A stretch of DNA of 64,000 nt from Candidimonas sp. SYP-B2681 (GCF_003971065.1 NZ_RYDV01000004.1:62001-126000), one strand, 5' to 3'; numbered from the stretch's first letter, positions 35,641 through 44,806 are shown. The notes: generated by a model not told the origin, from the letters alone. Translations and numbers: made by a program.

Positions 35641-36954
35641 CTACAAAATGGGCCGCGCGATGGCCGGTAGTTCGGCCGGTTCGTCGTCGTTTATGGTCTT
35701 TTTGACGACAATCAGCAGCAGAATAAGGTCGAGTCCGACGCGGCACACCCATGCCACGGCTGCGCCCAACAAGCCGAAAAAATGCAGGGCCACGAAAAGC
35801 AGCGGCACATAAACCAGCAGCTCAAACAGATGCAAGATGGCCGTGGTTTTTGCGTCGCCTGCCGCCTGTATCATGGCGAAGGGCACAAAGGCGATGCCGT
35901 TAAGCAATACGCCCAGGCTTAGGACGCAAGCAATCAACCAGGATTTTGATGCGAAATCCTCGTCCAGCCATAGCGCAAGACCGGCATAAGACCCCGCCGC
36001 GATAAGCACGCAAATGAGGGCCAGGCTAATGGCCACAGCACGAATCGAGCGGCGATAAAGCATCGTGGCAATCGCGGGCTCGGACTTCAGTGTTGAGGCA
36101 AGGCGCGGAAATAGCGCCGTGGTTAAGGCCCCTGGAATGATCAGTACCCGCAGCAGTATTTCAAAGGGCACCGTGTAATACGCCACGGCGCCCGCGCCCA
36201 ACACCGCTGCGATAATAAAACGATCGGCCGTCACCATCAGCGGGCTAATGATGTTGGACACCGTGATCCAGGCGCCAAAGGATAGCAGGCGCTTGATATC
36301 ACTGGCGCGCACCCCGGTGTTCGACCACGTGCAACGCAGTCTCATGTGAACGCACACGCCATAAGCCAACAAAATCACCAAGCGCAGCGCCACCAAAGCG
36401 GTGACCATATAAACCAGCGATGGCCCCCAAAATACGACGGTGAGCGCGGGCAGACCAAAATTGGCGGCGCCCAATACCATGCGCAGCAGGTTGACCGTTT
36501 TGAAGTCTTCGAACGCTTCCAGCACACCGCGCAGCCCCGTCGTAAGGGTGGTAAGCGGGATGCCAAGGGCCGCGATCAGCAGGCTGCGGCTGGTGTCGGA
36601 TTGCAGGGCAAGACTGACCTTTAGCCAACTATGCCCCAGCGGCTGGGACAGCGCTGCCAGCAGCAGACCGCCGGCCACACCCGTGATGGCCGTGAACGCC
36701 AGGCCCGACTTCACCAACTGCCCCACGTTTTGTGCCTGGTTCGCCGCGAGACTAGCCGCCACTTGCTGGGTCAAGGCCCGCCCCAGGCCAAAATCGAACA
36801 AACTGAAATAGCCGATCAAGGCCCAGATCAAGGTAAGGATCCCAAACGCTTCCACCCCGGCCCTGTTGATCAGGAAGGGTATCAGCAACACGCCCAACAG
36901 CAATGGCAGGCCGGTACCGACCAGGTTCCAGGTAGTATTTCGTTTAAGGGACAT
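35641..36954 (-). CDS. Wzx/MATE-like polysaccharide flippase
   Basis: The 437-residue protein has about 12 membrane helices and begins with MSLKRNTTWNLVGTGLP, the usual start of oligosaccharide flippases (polysaccharide_synt/MviN-MATE superfamily), followed by an FGILTLIWALIGYFSLFDFG segment. It would flip undecaprenyl-linked oligosaccharide repeat units to the periplasm. It is the only minus-strand gene in the glycan region, convergent with the 26460-35621 operon and divergent from the O-antigen ligase gene. Confidence 0.87.
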   Translation of the reverse strand: MSLKRNTTWNLVGTGLPLLLGVLLIPFLINRAGVEAFGILTLIWALIGYFSLFDFGLGRALTQQVAASLAANQAQNVGQLVKSGLAFTAITGVAGGLLLAALSQPLGHSWLKVSLALQSDTSRSLLIAALGIPLTTLTTGLRGVLEAFEDFKTVNLLRMVLGAANFGLPALTVVFWGPSLVYMVTALVALRLVILLAYGVCVHMRLRCTWSNTGVRASDIKRLLSFGAWITVSNIISPLMVTADRFIIAAVLGAGAVAYYTVPFEILLRVLIIPGALTTALFPRLASTLKSEPAIATMLYRRSIRAVAISLALICVLIAAGSYAGLALWLDEDFASKSWLIACVLSLGVLLNGIAFVPFAMIQAAGDAKTTAILHLFELLVYVPLLFVALHFFGLLGAAVAWVCRVGLDLILLLIVVKKTINDDEPAELPAIARPIL

Positions 36955-37041
36955 CAGTTTGGAGGGTTTGCGGGGGCGACTCGAAGGCGGACGGCGGGGA
37001 AATTTGTAAGCGTAGCATGATCTTGAAACACTCTGCCTGCT

Positions 37042-37047
37042 TATAAT
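37042..37047 (+). promoter_or_regulatory. Candidate -10 element of the O-antigen ligase gene
   Basis: Perfect TATAAT (37042-37047), preceded by TTGAAA at a short 13-base distance. Transcription would begin near 37054, which rules out the in-frame ATG at 37046 and supports the start at 37088. Confidence 0.4.
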
Positions 37048-37087
37048 GTGCGCTCAATTTAATCCAGACGAAACGAGCAGGCAGTCA

Positions 37088-38359
37088 ATGATAGAAGGCC
37101 GTAGCAGCAATTCCCGTTTGAACGCGATAGTCTCTGCAGGAGTTTTCCTTTACTTTTCGCTGATGTTCGCCCTGCCGTCGGGCTATTCTTATGGTGCCAT
37201 CCTGCTGCTGCTGGGCAGCTTTTATTTTTTGGCAAAGGGCCATGGCCTTACGCTGTCTGGCGAAGATAAAACCATTATCTATGCCTTCATCGGCCTTTTC
37301 GCCTGGTCGGCGTTCATTGTCCTGCTACACCAGAACAATCCCAAGACTCTGGATCAGACCAGCCGCTTTCTGCTGGCCATTCCCGTATTGATACTGCTGC
37401 TGCATCGTCCGCCCCGGCTACGTCTGGTTTGGGCGGCAGTCGTGGTGGGCATTGTGCTATCAACGGGTATCGCCGTGTGGCAGCTTCATTGGCTGAACCA
37501 GCCGCGCGCGGCGGGCTTTCTGAATATTATCCATTTCGGCAACATTGGCCTGGTATTTGGGGTATTTTGCATGGCCGGCATGCTATGGGCCCGTACGCAG
37601 GGCCAGCACGCGCGCGCGTGGCGAATCGCCTTCTTGATAGGCATGTGCTCCAGCGTATACGCGATTGTGGCATCGGGCAGCCGTGGCAGCTGGTTGGCCG
37701 TGCCCCCGGTGTTGCTGCTATTTGTCGCGGCCTTCTTGCATAAAAAGAATATTAAATACGCCGCCGGCGGGGCCGTTTTTGTCGTGACGGCAACCGCCGC
37801 CTTGTTTTCCATTCCAGAAACGGGAATCGAGCAGCGCTACGACCTTGCGGTAACAGAGGTCGAAAAGTATCAGCAACATAAATATGTCGGGCAAGGCGAA
37901 GCCGTATCTTCCGTGGGCGCGCGCCTGGAAGTATGGCGCACGGCCTTGATGAATATTCCCCAAAAGCCTTGGCTGGGCTGGGCAGAAGATGACTACCATG
38001 CCGAACTGCAACGCCTGGTGCAGGCCAAGGAAATCGACCCCTATATGTTGAACATGGCCAACGCCCATAACAACTATCTGGAGGTGTTGTTGCTACAGGG
38101 TGTTGTCGGCTTGATCGCGTTGCTTGCTGTCTTCGTGCTTCCCCTATGGTTTTTCTGCAAGCGCCTGCGTTCCAGCGACATCACGGTAAAAGCGCTGGCC
38201 TTGTGCGGCTCGTCGCTGGTGGCGTCCTACATGATGTTTGCGATCAGCCAAGTCATACTCGGCCGCAATAACGGTGTTATTTTCTATGTGCTGACCCTGG
38301 CTATCGTTTGGGCGTGCATGCGGCAGGAAGAAAAGAGGGGCCTCCATGGCCCTACTTAG
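37088..38359 (+). CDS. O-antigen ligase/polymerase family protein (WaaL/Wzy-like)
   Basis: The 423-residue product has about 11 membrane helices and a large periplasmic loop (about residues 245-330) with RLEVWRTALMNIPQKPWLGW and AHNNYLEVLLLQGVVGL, the conserved Wzy_C / O-antigen ligase features (Arg and His in the loop). Such proteins either polymerise O units, ligate them to lipid A-core, or glycosylate proteins (PglL type). Those roles cannot be separated by sequence alone. It is a clear paralogue of 59563-60906: both share APSGYSYGA-like starts, the LSxEDK segment and LGRNNG(I/V). ATG at 37088 was chosen over 37046 because of the -10 element at 37042. Confidence 0.87.
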   Translation: MIEGRSSNSRLNAIVSAGVFLYFSLMFALPSGYSYGAILLLLGSFYFLAKGHGLTLSGEDKTIIYAFIGLFAWSAFIVLLHQNNPKTLDQTSRFLLAIPVLILLLHRPPRLRLVWAAVVVGIVLSTGIAVWQLHWLNQPRAAGFLNIIHFGNIGLVFGVFCMAGMLWARTQGQHARAWRIAFLIGMCSSVYAIVASGSRGSWLAVPPVLLLFVAAFLHKKNIKYAAGGAVFVVTATAALFSIPETGIEQRYDLAVTEVEKYQQHKYVGQGEAVSSVGARLEVWRTALMNIPQKPWLGWAEDDYHAELQRLVQAKEIDPYMLNMANAHNNYLEVLLLQGVVGLIALLAVFVLPLWFFCKRLRSSDITVKALALCGSSLVASYMMFAISQVILGRNNGVIFYVLTLAIVWACMRQEEKRGLHGPT

Positions 38360-38405
38360 GCGCCGCGCCTCTTTGTGAACCTTATCACCACTTTTATGCG
38401 GGCTT

Positions 38406-40349
38406 ATGCTGAGCAATATTGATCACAAGTCCGTCAAGTGGGCAAGAAGCGATGTCTATTTCCTCTTGCTGGCCGTTGCCTGCTTTCTCTATGCGGCGTT
38501 CATTGCCTTGCGCTACGCCGATCAACTGCCGTTGGATCTTTATTCATTCAGGCAAACGCAAACCGCCATCACCACGTATTGGCTGGGCATAAACGGATTT
38601 AGCCTTAACTACGAAACGCCCGTGGTTGGGCCGCCTTGGTCCATACCGTTCGAGTTTCCGCTCTATCAGTACATCGTCGTACTGCTGTCCCAGGGTCTGA
38701 ACATGGACTTGAACGCCGCGGGTCGCATTGTGAGCTTTGTGTTCCTGGCGCTTTGTGTGATTCCCGCGAGCAAAATCGCAAAGCAGCTGGACGTTTCCCG
38801 GGCATCGCTGTTTATATTCCTGGCGCTGCTCTTTTCCAGTCCCCTGTATATGTATTGGGGCCGGACCTTCATGATCGAGACGGCGGCCCTGTTCTTTACG
38901 CTGATGGCCATTTCTTATTTTCTGGATATTTTGGCTGGGCGCAATACCACCCGTTCCGGCGTGCTCTTTCTGATTTTCATTGTTCTGGCCCTTGTCCAGA
39001 AAGCGACAACACCGCTGCCGGTGCTTGCCGTGCTGGCCTGTGTGTATTTGTTCCAAACCTTGAAAGATACCGGTTCGGTGAAAGCGGTATTGTCTTCCCG
39101 CTTCATTAAACAGTCATTGCTGTATTTTGTCCTGCCCTTGCTGGTGGGAACGATATGGACGCTATATACCGATCAGGTGAAGTCGGCCAATAGCTTTGGC
39201 ATGCAGCTGACGTCTGGCGCGCTTAGCGAGTGGAACTGGGGAACGTGGGCCCACCGCCTTGCCGGCAATTTGTATAGCGATGTGATCTGGCGGCGCATGC
39301 TGGGCCAGAACCTGGCCGGCTTTTTAGGGCTAGCGCTTCTTGTGGCAGGCCTTTTCCTAAAGGTTCGCCCGGCGATCAAGGCCGCGATCTGGATATGCCT
39401 GGTGTTGGGCATGGTGCCCGTGTTTATTTTTCCCAACCTTCATATCGTTCATGAGTACTACCAAACCGCCAATGTGGTGTTCCTGCTATTCGCGGCCGCC
39501 TTGGTGATCGGTGAATCGTTTGGCAATAGACGGCGCGGCATCAGCACTGCGGTGATAGTGGCGAGCCTGATGGTGGCGTCCAACCAGTACGTATTTGCCC
39601 GTGATTTCCTGAAAACCGTTGAAACCGTGTACACGCCGGCAAACTCGCGCGACCTCGCCATTGCAGAGACCTTACGAGCCAACCTGGCCGAAGACGCCGT
39701 CTTCGTGACCTTTGGCGATATGTGGAGCTCTTCGCTGTCGTATTTTTCGGGACATAAGTCGTTTACCGTGCCCGACATTTACGATCAATACGATCAAGCC
39801 ATCGCGGCTCCGGAAAAATACGCAGGCGCTTATCCTTTAGGCGCGGTGGTGGTTTGCCGCGACAATAAAGGGTTCCTGCTTCCCGAAGTAACGCAATGGG
39901 CTCGAGGCAAGAAAGACTGGAAGGTGAGCGAAGTGCATGGTTGTTATATTGCGCTGCCGGAACAAGGCCCGGGCGTATCGCTACACGCTGCGCCGGCGCA
40001 ATGCCAAGGCTCCATTGATGTTGCCGGCCCGGTGGATAGCCGAATGCCGGGCGTCATTGCCGTGAAGGGCTGGACCACGGTTGACGGCGAAAAGGGAATT
40101 GTGCCGGAGCTAAGCTACGTTAGCCTGACTGATCTGCGCAACAAGGAAACGCATTACTTCGAAGCGACGTCGACCTATCGGCCCGATGTCAATGCCCACT
40201 TTGGCCAACCCGATATGAAACACACCGGGTTTAGCCGACTGATCACCCTGCCCTCGCCGAGCGGCCAATATGTGGTCGGGCTGGCACGGCTGACGGGCGG
40301 AAAGGTTGAAACCTGCCAATTTGCGAAAGACGTCAGCGCTGGCAAGTAA
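38406..40349 (+). CDS. GT39/GT-C-like membrane glycosyltransferase
   Basis: The 647-residue protein has about ten membrane helices in residues 17-430 and a soluble C-terminal domain. The first periplasmic loop has LYSFRQTQTA and the membrane part a YWGRTFMIETAALFF segment, resembling GT39/ArnT-like transferases of polyprenyl-linked sugars. The C-terminal 110 residues contain CQGSIDVAGPVDSR and end near ETCQF, a two-Cys module also recognisable in the protein at 29948-32041. It is 46 bp after the O-antigen ligase gene and probably cotranscribed. Confidence 0.78.
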   Translation: MLSNIDHKSVKWARSDVYFLLLAVACFLYAAFIALRYADQLPLDLYSFRQTQTAITTYWLGINGFSLNYETPVVGPPWSIPFEFPLYQYIVVLLSQGLNMDLNAAGRIVSFVFLALCVIPASKIAKQLDVSRASLFIFLALLFSSPLYMYWGRTFMIETAALFFTLMAISYFLDILAGRNTTRSGVLFLIFIVLALVQKATTPLPVLAVLACVYLFQTLKDTGSVKAVLSSRFIKQSLLYFVLPLLVGTIWTLYTDQVKSANSFGMQLTSGALSEWNWGTWAHRLAGNLYSDVIWRRMLGQNLAGFLGLALLVAGLFLKVRPAIKAAIWICLVLGMVPVFIFPNLHIVHEYYQTANVVFLLFAAALVIGESFGNRRRGISTAVIVASLMVASNQYVFARDFLKTVETVYTPANSRDLAIAETLRANLAEDAVFVTFGDMWSSSLSYFSGHKSFTVPDIYDQYDQAIAAPEKYAGAYPLGAVVVCRDNKGFLLPEVTQWARGKKDWKVSEVHGCYIALPEQGPGVSLHAAPAQCQGSIDVAGPVDSRMPGVIAVKGWTTVDGEKGIVPELSYVSLTDLRNKETHYFEATSTYRPDVNAHFGQPDMKHTGFSRLITLPSPSGQYVVGLARLTGGKVETCQFAKDVSAGK

Positions 40350-40423
40350 GGCGTCATCAAATGCACCGTTCGCCACTGTTCTGAGCTAAAGTCAGCGAAT
40401 TTGTGTTCGCTTCGGAGCTTCCC

Positions 40424-42628
40424 ATGGTTGCTGGTCTAAGAACGCGATTGCCTATTAGTGCGCGCTGGTCGATATCGGGTGCAGTCATCATCGCTCTACT
40501 CGTCTTCATCGTCGGGGCGTTGTGGCTGCAAGGTAAGCCGGATGGACCCGCGCTGCAAGGGGGCTGCGACCCGAAGATGTCACCATTCCTGCAGCAGGAG
40601 GCCGGCGATTACCGCATCAGCTTTTGCGCACAGGGCGATGGCGACCAGCTGGAAATAAGCACTGACTATTTTTCCGTAGAAGACAGGCTTGTATTCTCGT
40701 ATGCGGGCTACCCCAACATGCCGGGGATGTTTGTTTTTTTGGAAGCACAGGACGGCTCGCGCTTCGATCTGGAGCTGACCAAGGCGGGGGAAAATTGGCG
40801 CCGGTTCAGCGCCGAAGTTCCTGAAGGTTTCCGAAATGTGCCCGTTCGCCTTGTGGTGCAGGATACGTCGCCGGAAGCCTTTTCCTGGGTAGGCATTGGG
40901 CATTCCGCTAGCAGTTTCGTCAACATAAGCGGTCTATTCTTGCTGATTGCCACCGTAATCGGTGTACATATCGCCTTCCTGACGTGGCTTAGCATGGCAC
41001 AGCGAATGCGTTCCCCGGACGTGGCCTCACTCGTTTTTATCATCGGCCTGGGACTGTTGGGCTACCTGGCATTTTGGGCCTACTACCTGCATCGCTGGGC
41101 GGGTGTGGGCGTATCCGCGCTCGCCTTGCTGGCCAGTATGCAAGTCATTTTCTTGGCAGTGCGCCGTAACGAATGGGAAGCCATAAAAATATCGAACAAG
41201 GCCTTGATGCCTGCTACGGCGTATGCGCTTTTTATCTTGCTGGTGGGCTACTTTCCTTTTCATGATTTGGGCAGTAACTTCACCATCGCCGCCAATCGCT
41301 GGATGCATCTGGCGATCGATAATTGGATACCGCGGATATTTGCCGAACAGGTCTGGGCCGGCACTGTTCAGGCGCCAATGGTTGGGGATTGGTTTTCAAG
41401 CGATCGGCCGCCGCTGCAGTCGGGCATCTACTTGCTGTTTTATCCCTTGGCACAAAGCGGCTTGCTGTACCAGGTGGTTTCATCGATGCTGCAAGCCTTA
41501 GTATTCCTGCCGATTTGTGTGCTGCTTAAAAGGTTCGATGCCCGCTTGGCCCCGATTGCATTGCTGGCCCTGGGCCTGACTAGCTTGATATCGGTTCACG
41601 TGCTGTATGTGTGGCCCAAATTAATTTCGGCCAGCTACCAGTTGATTCTGTTTTTGCTTGCGCTGACGGCCTTGGGGCGAAACCTTTCCAGGGCGAGCCT
41701 GATCGTCATGATGGGCTCCGCCATGGCGCTGGCAATGCTAAGCCACGGAGGCGCCATATTCGGCCTGCTTGCCATTGTCATCGCCTACCTTGTCAAAGAC
41801 AGATCGGCGGCGATCATTCCGGTCATCAAAGCAGGCATCGCGTCGCTGATACTGTATAGCCCCTGGATGCTTTACCAGCGATTTATCGACCCGCCGGGCG
41901 ACAGACTGCTTAAGTGGCATTTGGCCGGCATGATCGAACCCAATACGCTGTCATTTTCTAACGCCTTGGTCAGCGCATACCAAGGCATCAATTTTGAAAC
42001 CTGGATTGCCGGACGCCTGGAAAACCTGAACGTCATCGCCAACGGGACCATGGGGTTCTTACGCGATTTCTTTAGCGCCTTCGTTGACCCTTTGCGCGCT
42101 TTGCAAATCCGGGATGATCCCATGCTGGTTGGCCGAAGCTTCTTCGAAACCTTTTATTCCTTCTGGTGGTTTTCTCCAGTGCTGGTGCTGGGCCTTTGGT
42201 TTTTGCTTAGGGGGCACCGCCGCACGGTACCGGCAGACTTGATATGGTTTGCCGACACCGCGATATTATCTGCACTGGTGTGCGCGCTACTGCTTTTCAT
42301 GCCGGGAACCGCGTCTATCCACCAAGGCAGTTTTTATACCTGGATTGCCTTCTTTGTAAGCTCCGCCGCGCTGTTGTGGTTGGCGTCAAGGCTGGCCTTC
42401 AAAATTATTCTGGCACTGAATGCGGCTATTTTCTTTCACTTCTATGTTTTCGACAAATTCTGGCTTGAGCCCGCAGAATTCGGTTTGACCTATCTGGCGA
42501 TGTCGATTGCCGCCTTTATTTTCTTTGCCAAAGCGTGTTTTGCCTTGCAGGAATTCGATGCCGTTGACGAGCGGCGTTCCAGTCCAGAGGCGCAGCCCGC
42601 CCCGCCTTTGCTCGCCAACCCGGCTTGA
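40424..42628 (+). CDS. Large polytopic membrane protein, probable glycosyltransferase
   Basis: The 734-residue product has one N-terminal helix, a periplasmic beta-rich domain of about 120 residues (GGCDPKMSPF to about residue 165) and then about a dozen membrane helices. The segments LGSNFTIAANRWMHLAIDNW and SRASLIVMMGSAMALAML fit a GT-C fold, and a glycine-histidine pair LSHGGAIFGLLA resembles mannosyl/arabinosyl-type transferases, but no family is certain. ATG at 40424 has GGAG eight bases upstream; an in-frame GTG at 40403 is less likely. It lies between another GT-C gene and a YdcF gene in the same orientation. Confidence 0.7.
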   Translation: MVAGLRTRLPISARWSISGAVIIALLVFIVGALWLQGKPDGPALQGGCDPKMSPFLQQEAGDYRISFCAQGDGDQLEISTDYFSVEDRLVFSYAGYPNMPGMFVFLEAQDGSRFDLELTKAGENWRRFSAEVPEGFRNVPVRLVVQDTSPEAFSWVGIGHSASSFVNISGLFLLIATVIGVHIAFLTWLSMAQRMRSPDVASLVFIIGLGLLGYLAFWAYYLHRWAGVGVSALALLASMQVIFLAVRRNEWEAIKISNKALMPATAYALFILLVGYFPFHDLGSNFTIAANRWMHLAIDNWIPRIFAEQVWAGTVQAPMVGDWFSSDRPPLQSGIYLLFYPLAQSGLLYQVVSSMLQALVFLPICVLLKRFDARLAPIALLALGLTSLISVHVLYVWPKLISASYQLILFLLALTALGRNLSRASLIVMMGSAMALAMLSHGGAIFGLLAIVIAYLVKDRSAAIIPVIKAGIASLILYSPWMLYQRFIDPPGDRLLKWHLAGMIEPNTLSFSNALVSAYQGINFETWIAGRLENLNVIANGTMGFLRDFFSAFVDPLRALQIRDDPMLVGRSFFETFYSFWWFSPVLVLGLWFLLRGHRRTVPADLIWFADTAILSALVCALLLFMPGTASIHQGSFYTWIAFFVSSAALLWLASRLAFKIILALNAAIFFHFYVFDKFWLEPAEFGLTYLAMSIAAFIFFAKACFALQEFDAVDERRSSPEAQPAPPLLANPA

Positions 42629-42653
42629 TCGCACGTAGCTTAAAATTGCGACC

Positions 42654-43403
42654 ATGACCAGCACCCTGAATAGCATTATTTCGCAGCTTATTTTGTTGCC
42701 CACCAGCCTTATATTGCTGATGATCATCGGCTGCCTGCTGATGGCCAGCCGGTTTCGGCGCGCGGGCTTAACGTTAGTGCTGCTTGGCATCGTGGCCTTG
42801 AGCGTGCTGAGCATGCCGATCACTGCACACAAGATGATACGCACGCTGGAACACCAAGACCCCGTCGATCCTCACGAGCTTGGCAAGGTAAAGGCCATTG
42901 TGGTGCTGGGCGGTGCGATCCGCCACGAGCAGCCCGAATATGCCAGCGATGTCTCGAGCAGCACCACGCTGGAACGCCTGCGGTATGCGGCGTTCTTGCA
43001 GAACACGTACGACCTGCCCATCCTGGTTACGGGGGGCACCCCCAGCAGCGGAGAACCCGAAGGCTATGTGATGCAACGCGACCTGGAAACCGTATTCCGG
43101 GTGCCCGTGCGATGGACGGAAACGGAATCGAACAACACCGCTGAGAATGCCCGGCTTTCCAGGGAGGTTCTTCAGAAAGAAGGTGTCGATACGATTGCGC
43201 TGGTCACCCACGCCTGGCATATGCCCAGGGCCAAAAAAGCGTTCGAAAACTCAGGGTTCACGGTGGTGGCCGCCCCCACTATCTTCCACATGAAGCCGGT
43301 GAAAGGCATTATGAACTTCATTCCGCAGGCGTCGTATCTGCATTTAGCCAATATAGCGCTGCATGAATGGGTGGGCATGGTTTGGTATGGGATTCACGAC
43401 TAG
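42654..43403 (+). CDS. YdcF/ElyC-family (DUF218) membrane-anchored protein
   Basis: The 249-residue protein has two N-terminal membrane helices and a DUF218 domain: AIVVLGGAIRHEQPEY, ILVTGGTPSSGE, TESNNTAENARLS and VTHAWHMPRAKKAF. Proteins of this type (ElyC, SanA, YdcF) are linked to envelope integrity and lipid-carrier or peptidoglycan metabolism. It closes the run of glycan genes 37088-43403 and starts 26 bp after the previous gene. Confidence 0.88.
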   Translation: MTSTLNSIISQLILLPTSLILLMIIGCLLMASRFRRAGLTLVLLGIVALSVLSMPITAHKMIRTLEHQDPVDPHELGKVKAIVVLGGAIRHEQPEYASDVSSSTTLERLRYAAFLQNTYDLPILVTGGTPSSGEPEGYVMQRDLETVFRVPVRWTETESNNTAENARLSREVLQKEGVDTIALVTHAWHMPRAKKAFENSGFTVVAAPTIFHMKPVKGIMNFIPQASYLHLANIALHEWVGMVWYGIHD

Positions 43404-43432
43404 CCGAAGGGCTTGACCGCATCGGGCTATTT

Positions 43433-43443
43433 CCCCCCCCCCC
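43433..43443. repeat. 11-base C homopolymer
   Basis: Eleven consecutive C residues lie 30 bp after the YdcF stop, between two convergent genes. Such tracts are slippage-prone and also prone to sequencing error. Confidence 0.9.
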
Positions 43444-43476
43444 AACTCCAAGGCCTTGGTCTTAGTTCCGTCAAGC

Positions 43477-43776
43477 CTAGTTGGGCGCCACCTCAGCGTG
43501 CAACTTGATGCCAAGGGCGGACACCACCTTTAAAATGGTAGCGAAACTTGGATTTCCTTCGCCGGATAGTGCCTTGTAAAGGCTCTCGCGCCCCAATCCG
43601 GTTTCACGCGCTAATTGAGTCATGCCCTTGGCGCGGGCAATATTGCCCAGTGCCCTAGCGATGAACGCGGCATCATCTCCGCCCTCTTCCAGGCAAGCTT
43701 CTAGATAAAGCGCCATGTCCTCGTCAGTCTTGAGGTGTTCGGCGCTATCCCATTTCCGCAGCTTGATGGTTCCCAT
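43477..43776 (-). CDS. HigA-like antitoxin (XRE HTH, addiction-module antidote)
   Basis: The 99-residue protein has an N-terminal MGTIKLRKWDSAEHLKTDED segment typical of the addiction-module antidote family, followed by a helix-turn-helix (MTQLARETGLGRESLYKALS) and a C-terminal dimer segment. It should bind both its toxin and its own promoter. Its start has a strong AGGAGG five bases upstream, overlapping the toxin stop codon, so the antitoxin is translated more efficiently than the toxin and in coupling with it. Confidence 0.9.
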   Translation of the reverse strand: MGTIKLRKWDSAEHLKTDEDMALYLEACLEEGGDDAAFIARALGNIARAKGMTQLARETGLGRESLYKALSGEGNPSFATILKVVSALGIKLHAEVAPN

Positions 43777-43785
43777 AGTGGCCTC

Positions 43786-44076
43786 CTAAAGTTGCCGCGC
43801 AATTTCGAGCGCAGTTTTGATGTCTTTGAACTGAGTAGATTTATCGCCTCCCGCAAGCAGAATCACGATTTCCATGCCGCGTTGGGTGAAATACACCCTA
43901 TAGCCGGGCCCACAGTGAATTCTCATCTCTGAAACGCCCTCACCCACCGGTTCGCAATCGCCAAAGTTGCCATCTTCAGCACGGTCGATACGAGCCTGGA
44001 TGCGCCGCTTGGCCTGCCTATCCTTTAGACCGGTGAACCAAATGTCGAACACCTCAGTGGTGAGGATGGTTTTCAT
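43786..44076 (-). CDS. HigB/RelE-ParE-like toxin (addiction-module killer)
   Basis: The 96-residue protein matches the putative addiction-module killer family: VFDIWFTGLKDRQAKRRIQA, then GDCEPVGEGVSEMRIHCGPG and YRVYFTQRG, with the conserved KST/LL core (LLAGGDKSTQ). RelE-superfamily toxins are usually mRNA interferases. Toxin-first order is that of HigBA. ATG at 44076 has no ribosome site but coincides with the predicted transcription start, suggesting a leaderless mRNA. Confidence 0.9.
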   Translation of the reverse strand: MKTILTTEVFDIWFTGLKDRQAKRRIQARIDRAEDGNFGDCEPVGEGVSEMRIHCGPGYRVYFTQRGMEIVILLAGGDKSTQFKDIKTALEIARQL

Positions 44077-44082
44077 GAGGCA

Positions 44083-44111
44083 ATTGTATAGTTTGGGATA
44101 CGCCTTATCAA
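44083..44111 (-). promoter_or_regulatory. Consensus-like promoter of the toxin-antitoxin operon
   Basis: On the minus strand TTGATA (44111-44106), a 17-base spacer, TACAAT (44088-44083). Six bases later is the A of the toxin ATG (44076), so the mRNA would start at or next to the start codon. Confidence 0.65.
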
Positions 44112-44183
44112 GGCATTCTGAATGGCACCTTGTGCGAAGCACAGCTTCCAGTCCTTCTGCAAAGGCGGAACAGTGATGCGACT

Positions 44184-44711
44184 CTAAGCGCCCGGCTCTT
44201 GCTTGCCCGCATCCCACAACCCTTCAGCCCCCGGCTGGTCCAAATGGGTAAGATACAGCCGCAGATCGAACTCGTACTGGTGATAGTTCGGCTCCATGCG
44301 CTCGCATAAGCTGTAGAACGACTTGTTGTGTTCTTTTTCTTTCAGGTGCGCAAGTTCGTGCACGGTGATCATCTTCAGGAATTCTTCAGGCGCCGCGCGA
44401 AATATCGTAGCAATGCGGATCTCGTGCTTGGTTTTCAGGTTTTTGCCTTGAACGCGCGAGATCGTGGTGTGGGTACCCAACGCATGGGCGATGACTTGCA
44501 GCTTGCTGTCGAAGGCCACTTTGCTGATCGGCGCGCCGTTTCGAATGTAAACATTTTTCAGGTCCACGACGTAGTCGTACAGGGCCTTGTCGGTGCGGAC
44601 AAGATGGCCCTTGGGGTAGCGACTGTGCAAGACATCGGCCAACTGTCCGCGTTCGACCAGTAGCCGGGCCTTGTCTTGCAGGCCTTGTGAATAAGCCTTC
44701 AGGTATTTCAT
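44184..44711 (-). CDS. DUF45/YgjP-like zinc metallopeptidase
   Basis: The 175-residue protein contains the HELAHLKEKEHNKSFY zinc motif (HExxH with a third His) and a downstream Glu (CERMEPNY), the pattern of DUF45/SprT-like metallopeptidases (YgjP type). The N-terminal half with the VYIRNGAPISKVAFD segment is consistent with the family. Its cellular role is not established. A perfect TATAAT (44723-44718) ends six bases before ATG and there is no ribosome site, so this mRNA may also be leaderless. Confidence 0.88.
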   Translation of the reverse strand: MKYLKAYSQGLQDKARLLVERGQLADVLHSRYPKGHLVRTDKALYDYVVDLKNVYIRNGAPISKVAFDSKLQVIAHALGTHTTISRVQGKNLKTKHEIRIATIFRAAPEEFLKMITVHELAHLKEKEHNKSFYSLCERMEPNYHQYEFDLRLYLTHLDQPGAEGLWDAGKQEPGA

Positions 44712-44717
44712 GCTGCG

Positions 44718-44723
44718 ATTATA
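44718..44723 (-). promoter_or_regulatory. -10 element six bases before the peptidase ATG
   Basis: TATAAT on the minus strand followed by CGCAGC and ATG. The -35 region is weak. If used, transcription begins at the start codon. Confidence 0.4.
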
Positions 44724-44806
44724 AAGCGCGGCATGGGCACGCCAGTTGAGCGATTGGCCAGCCGCAATCTAAGCAGCACCCAGTCCGCCACTCTTTACCC
44801 CGCGCC

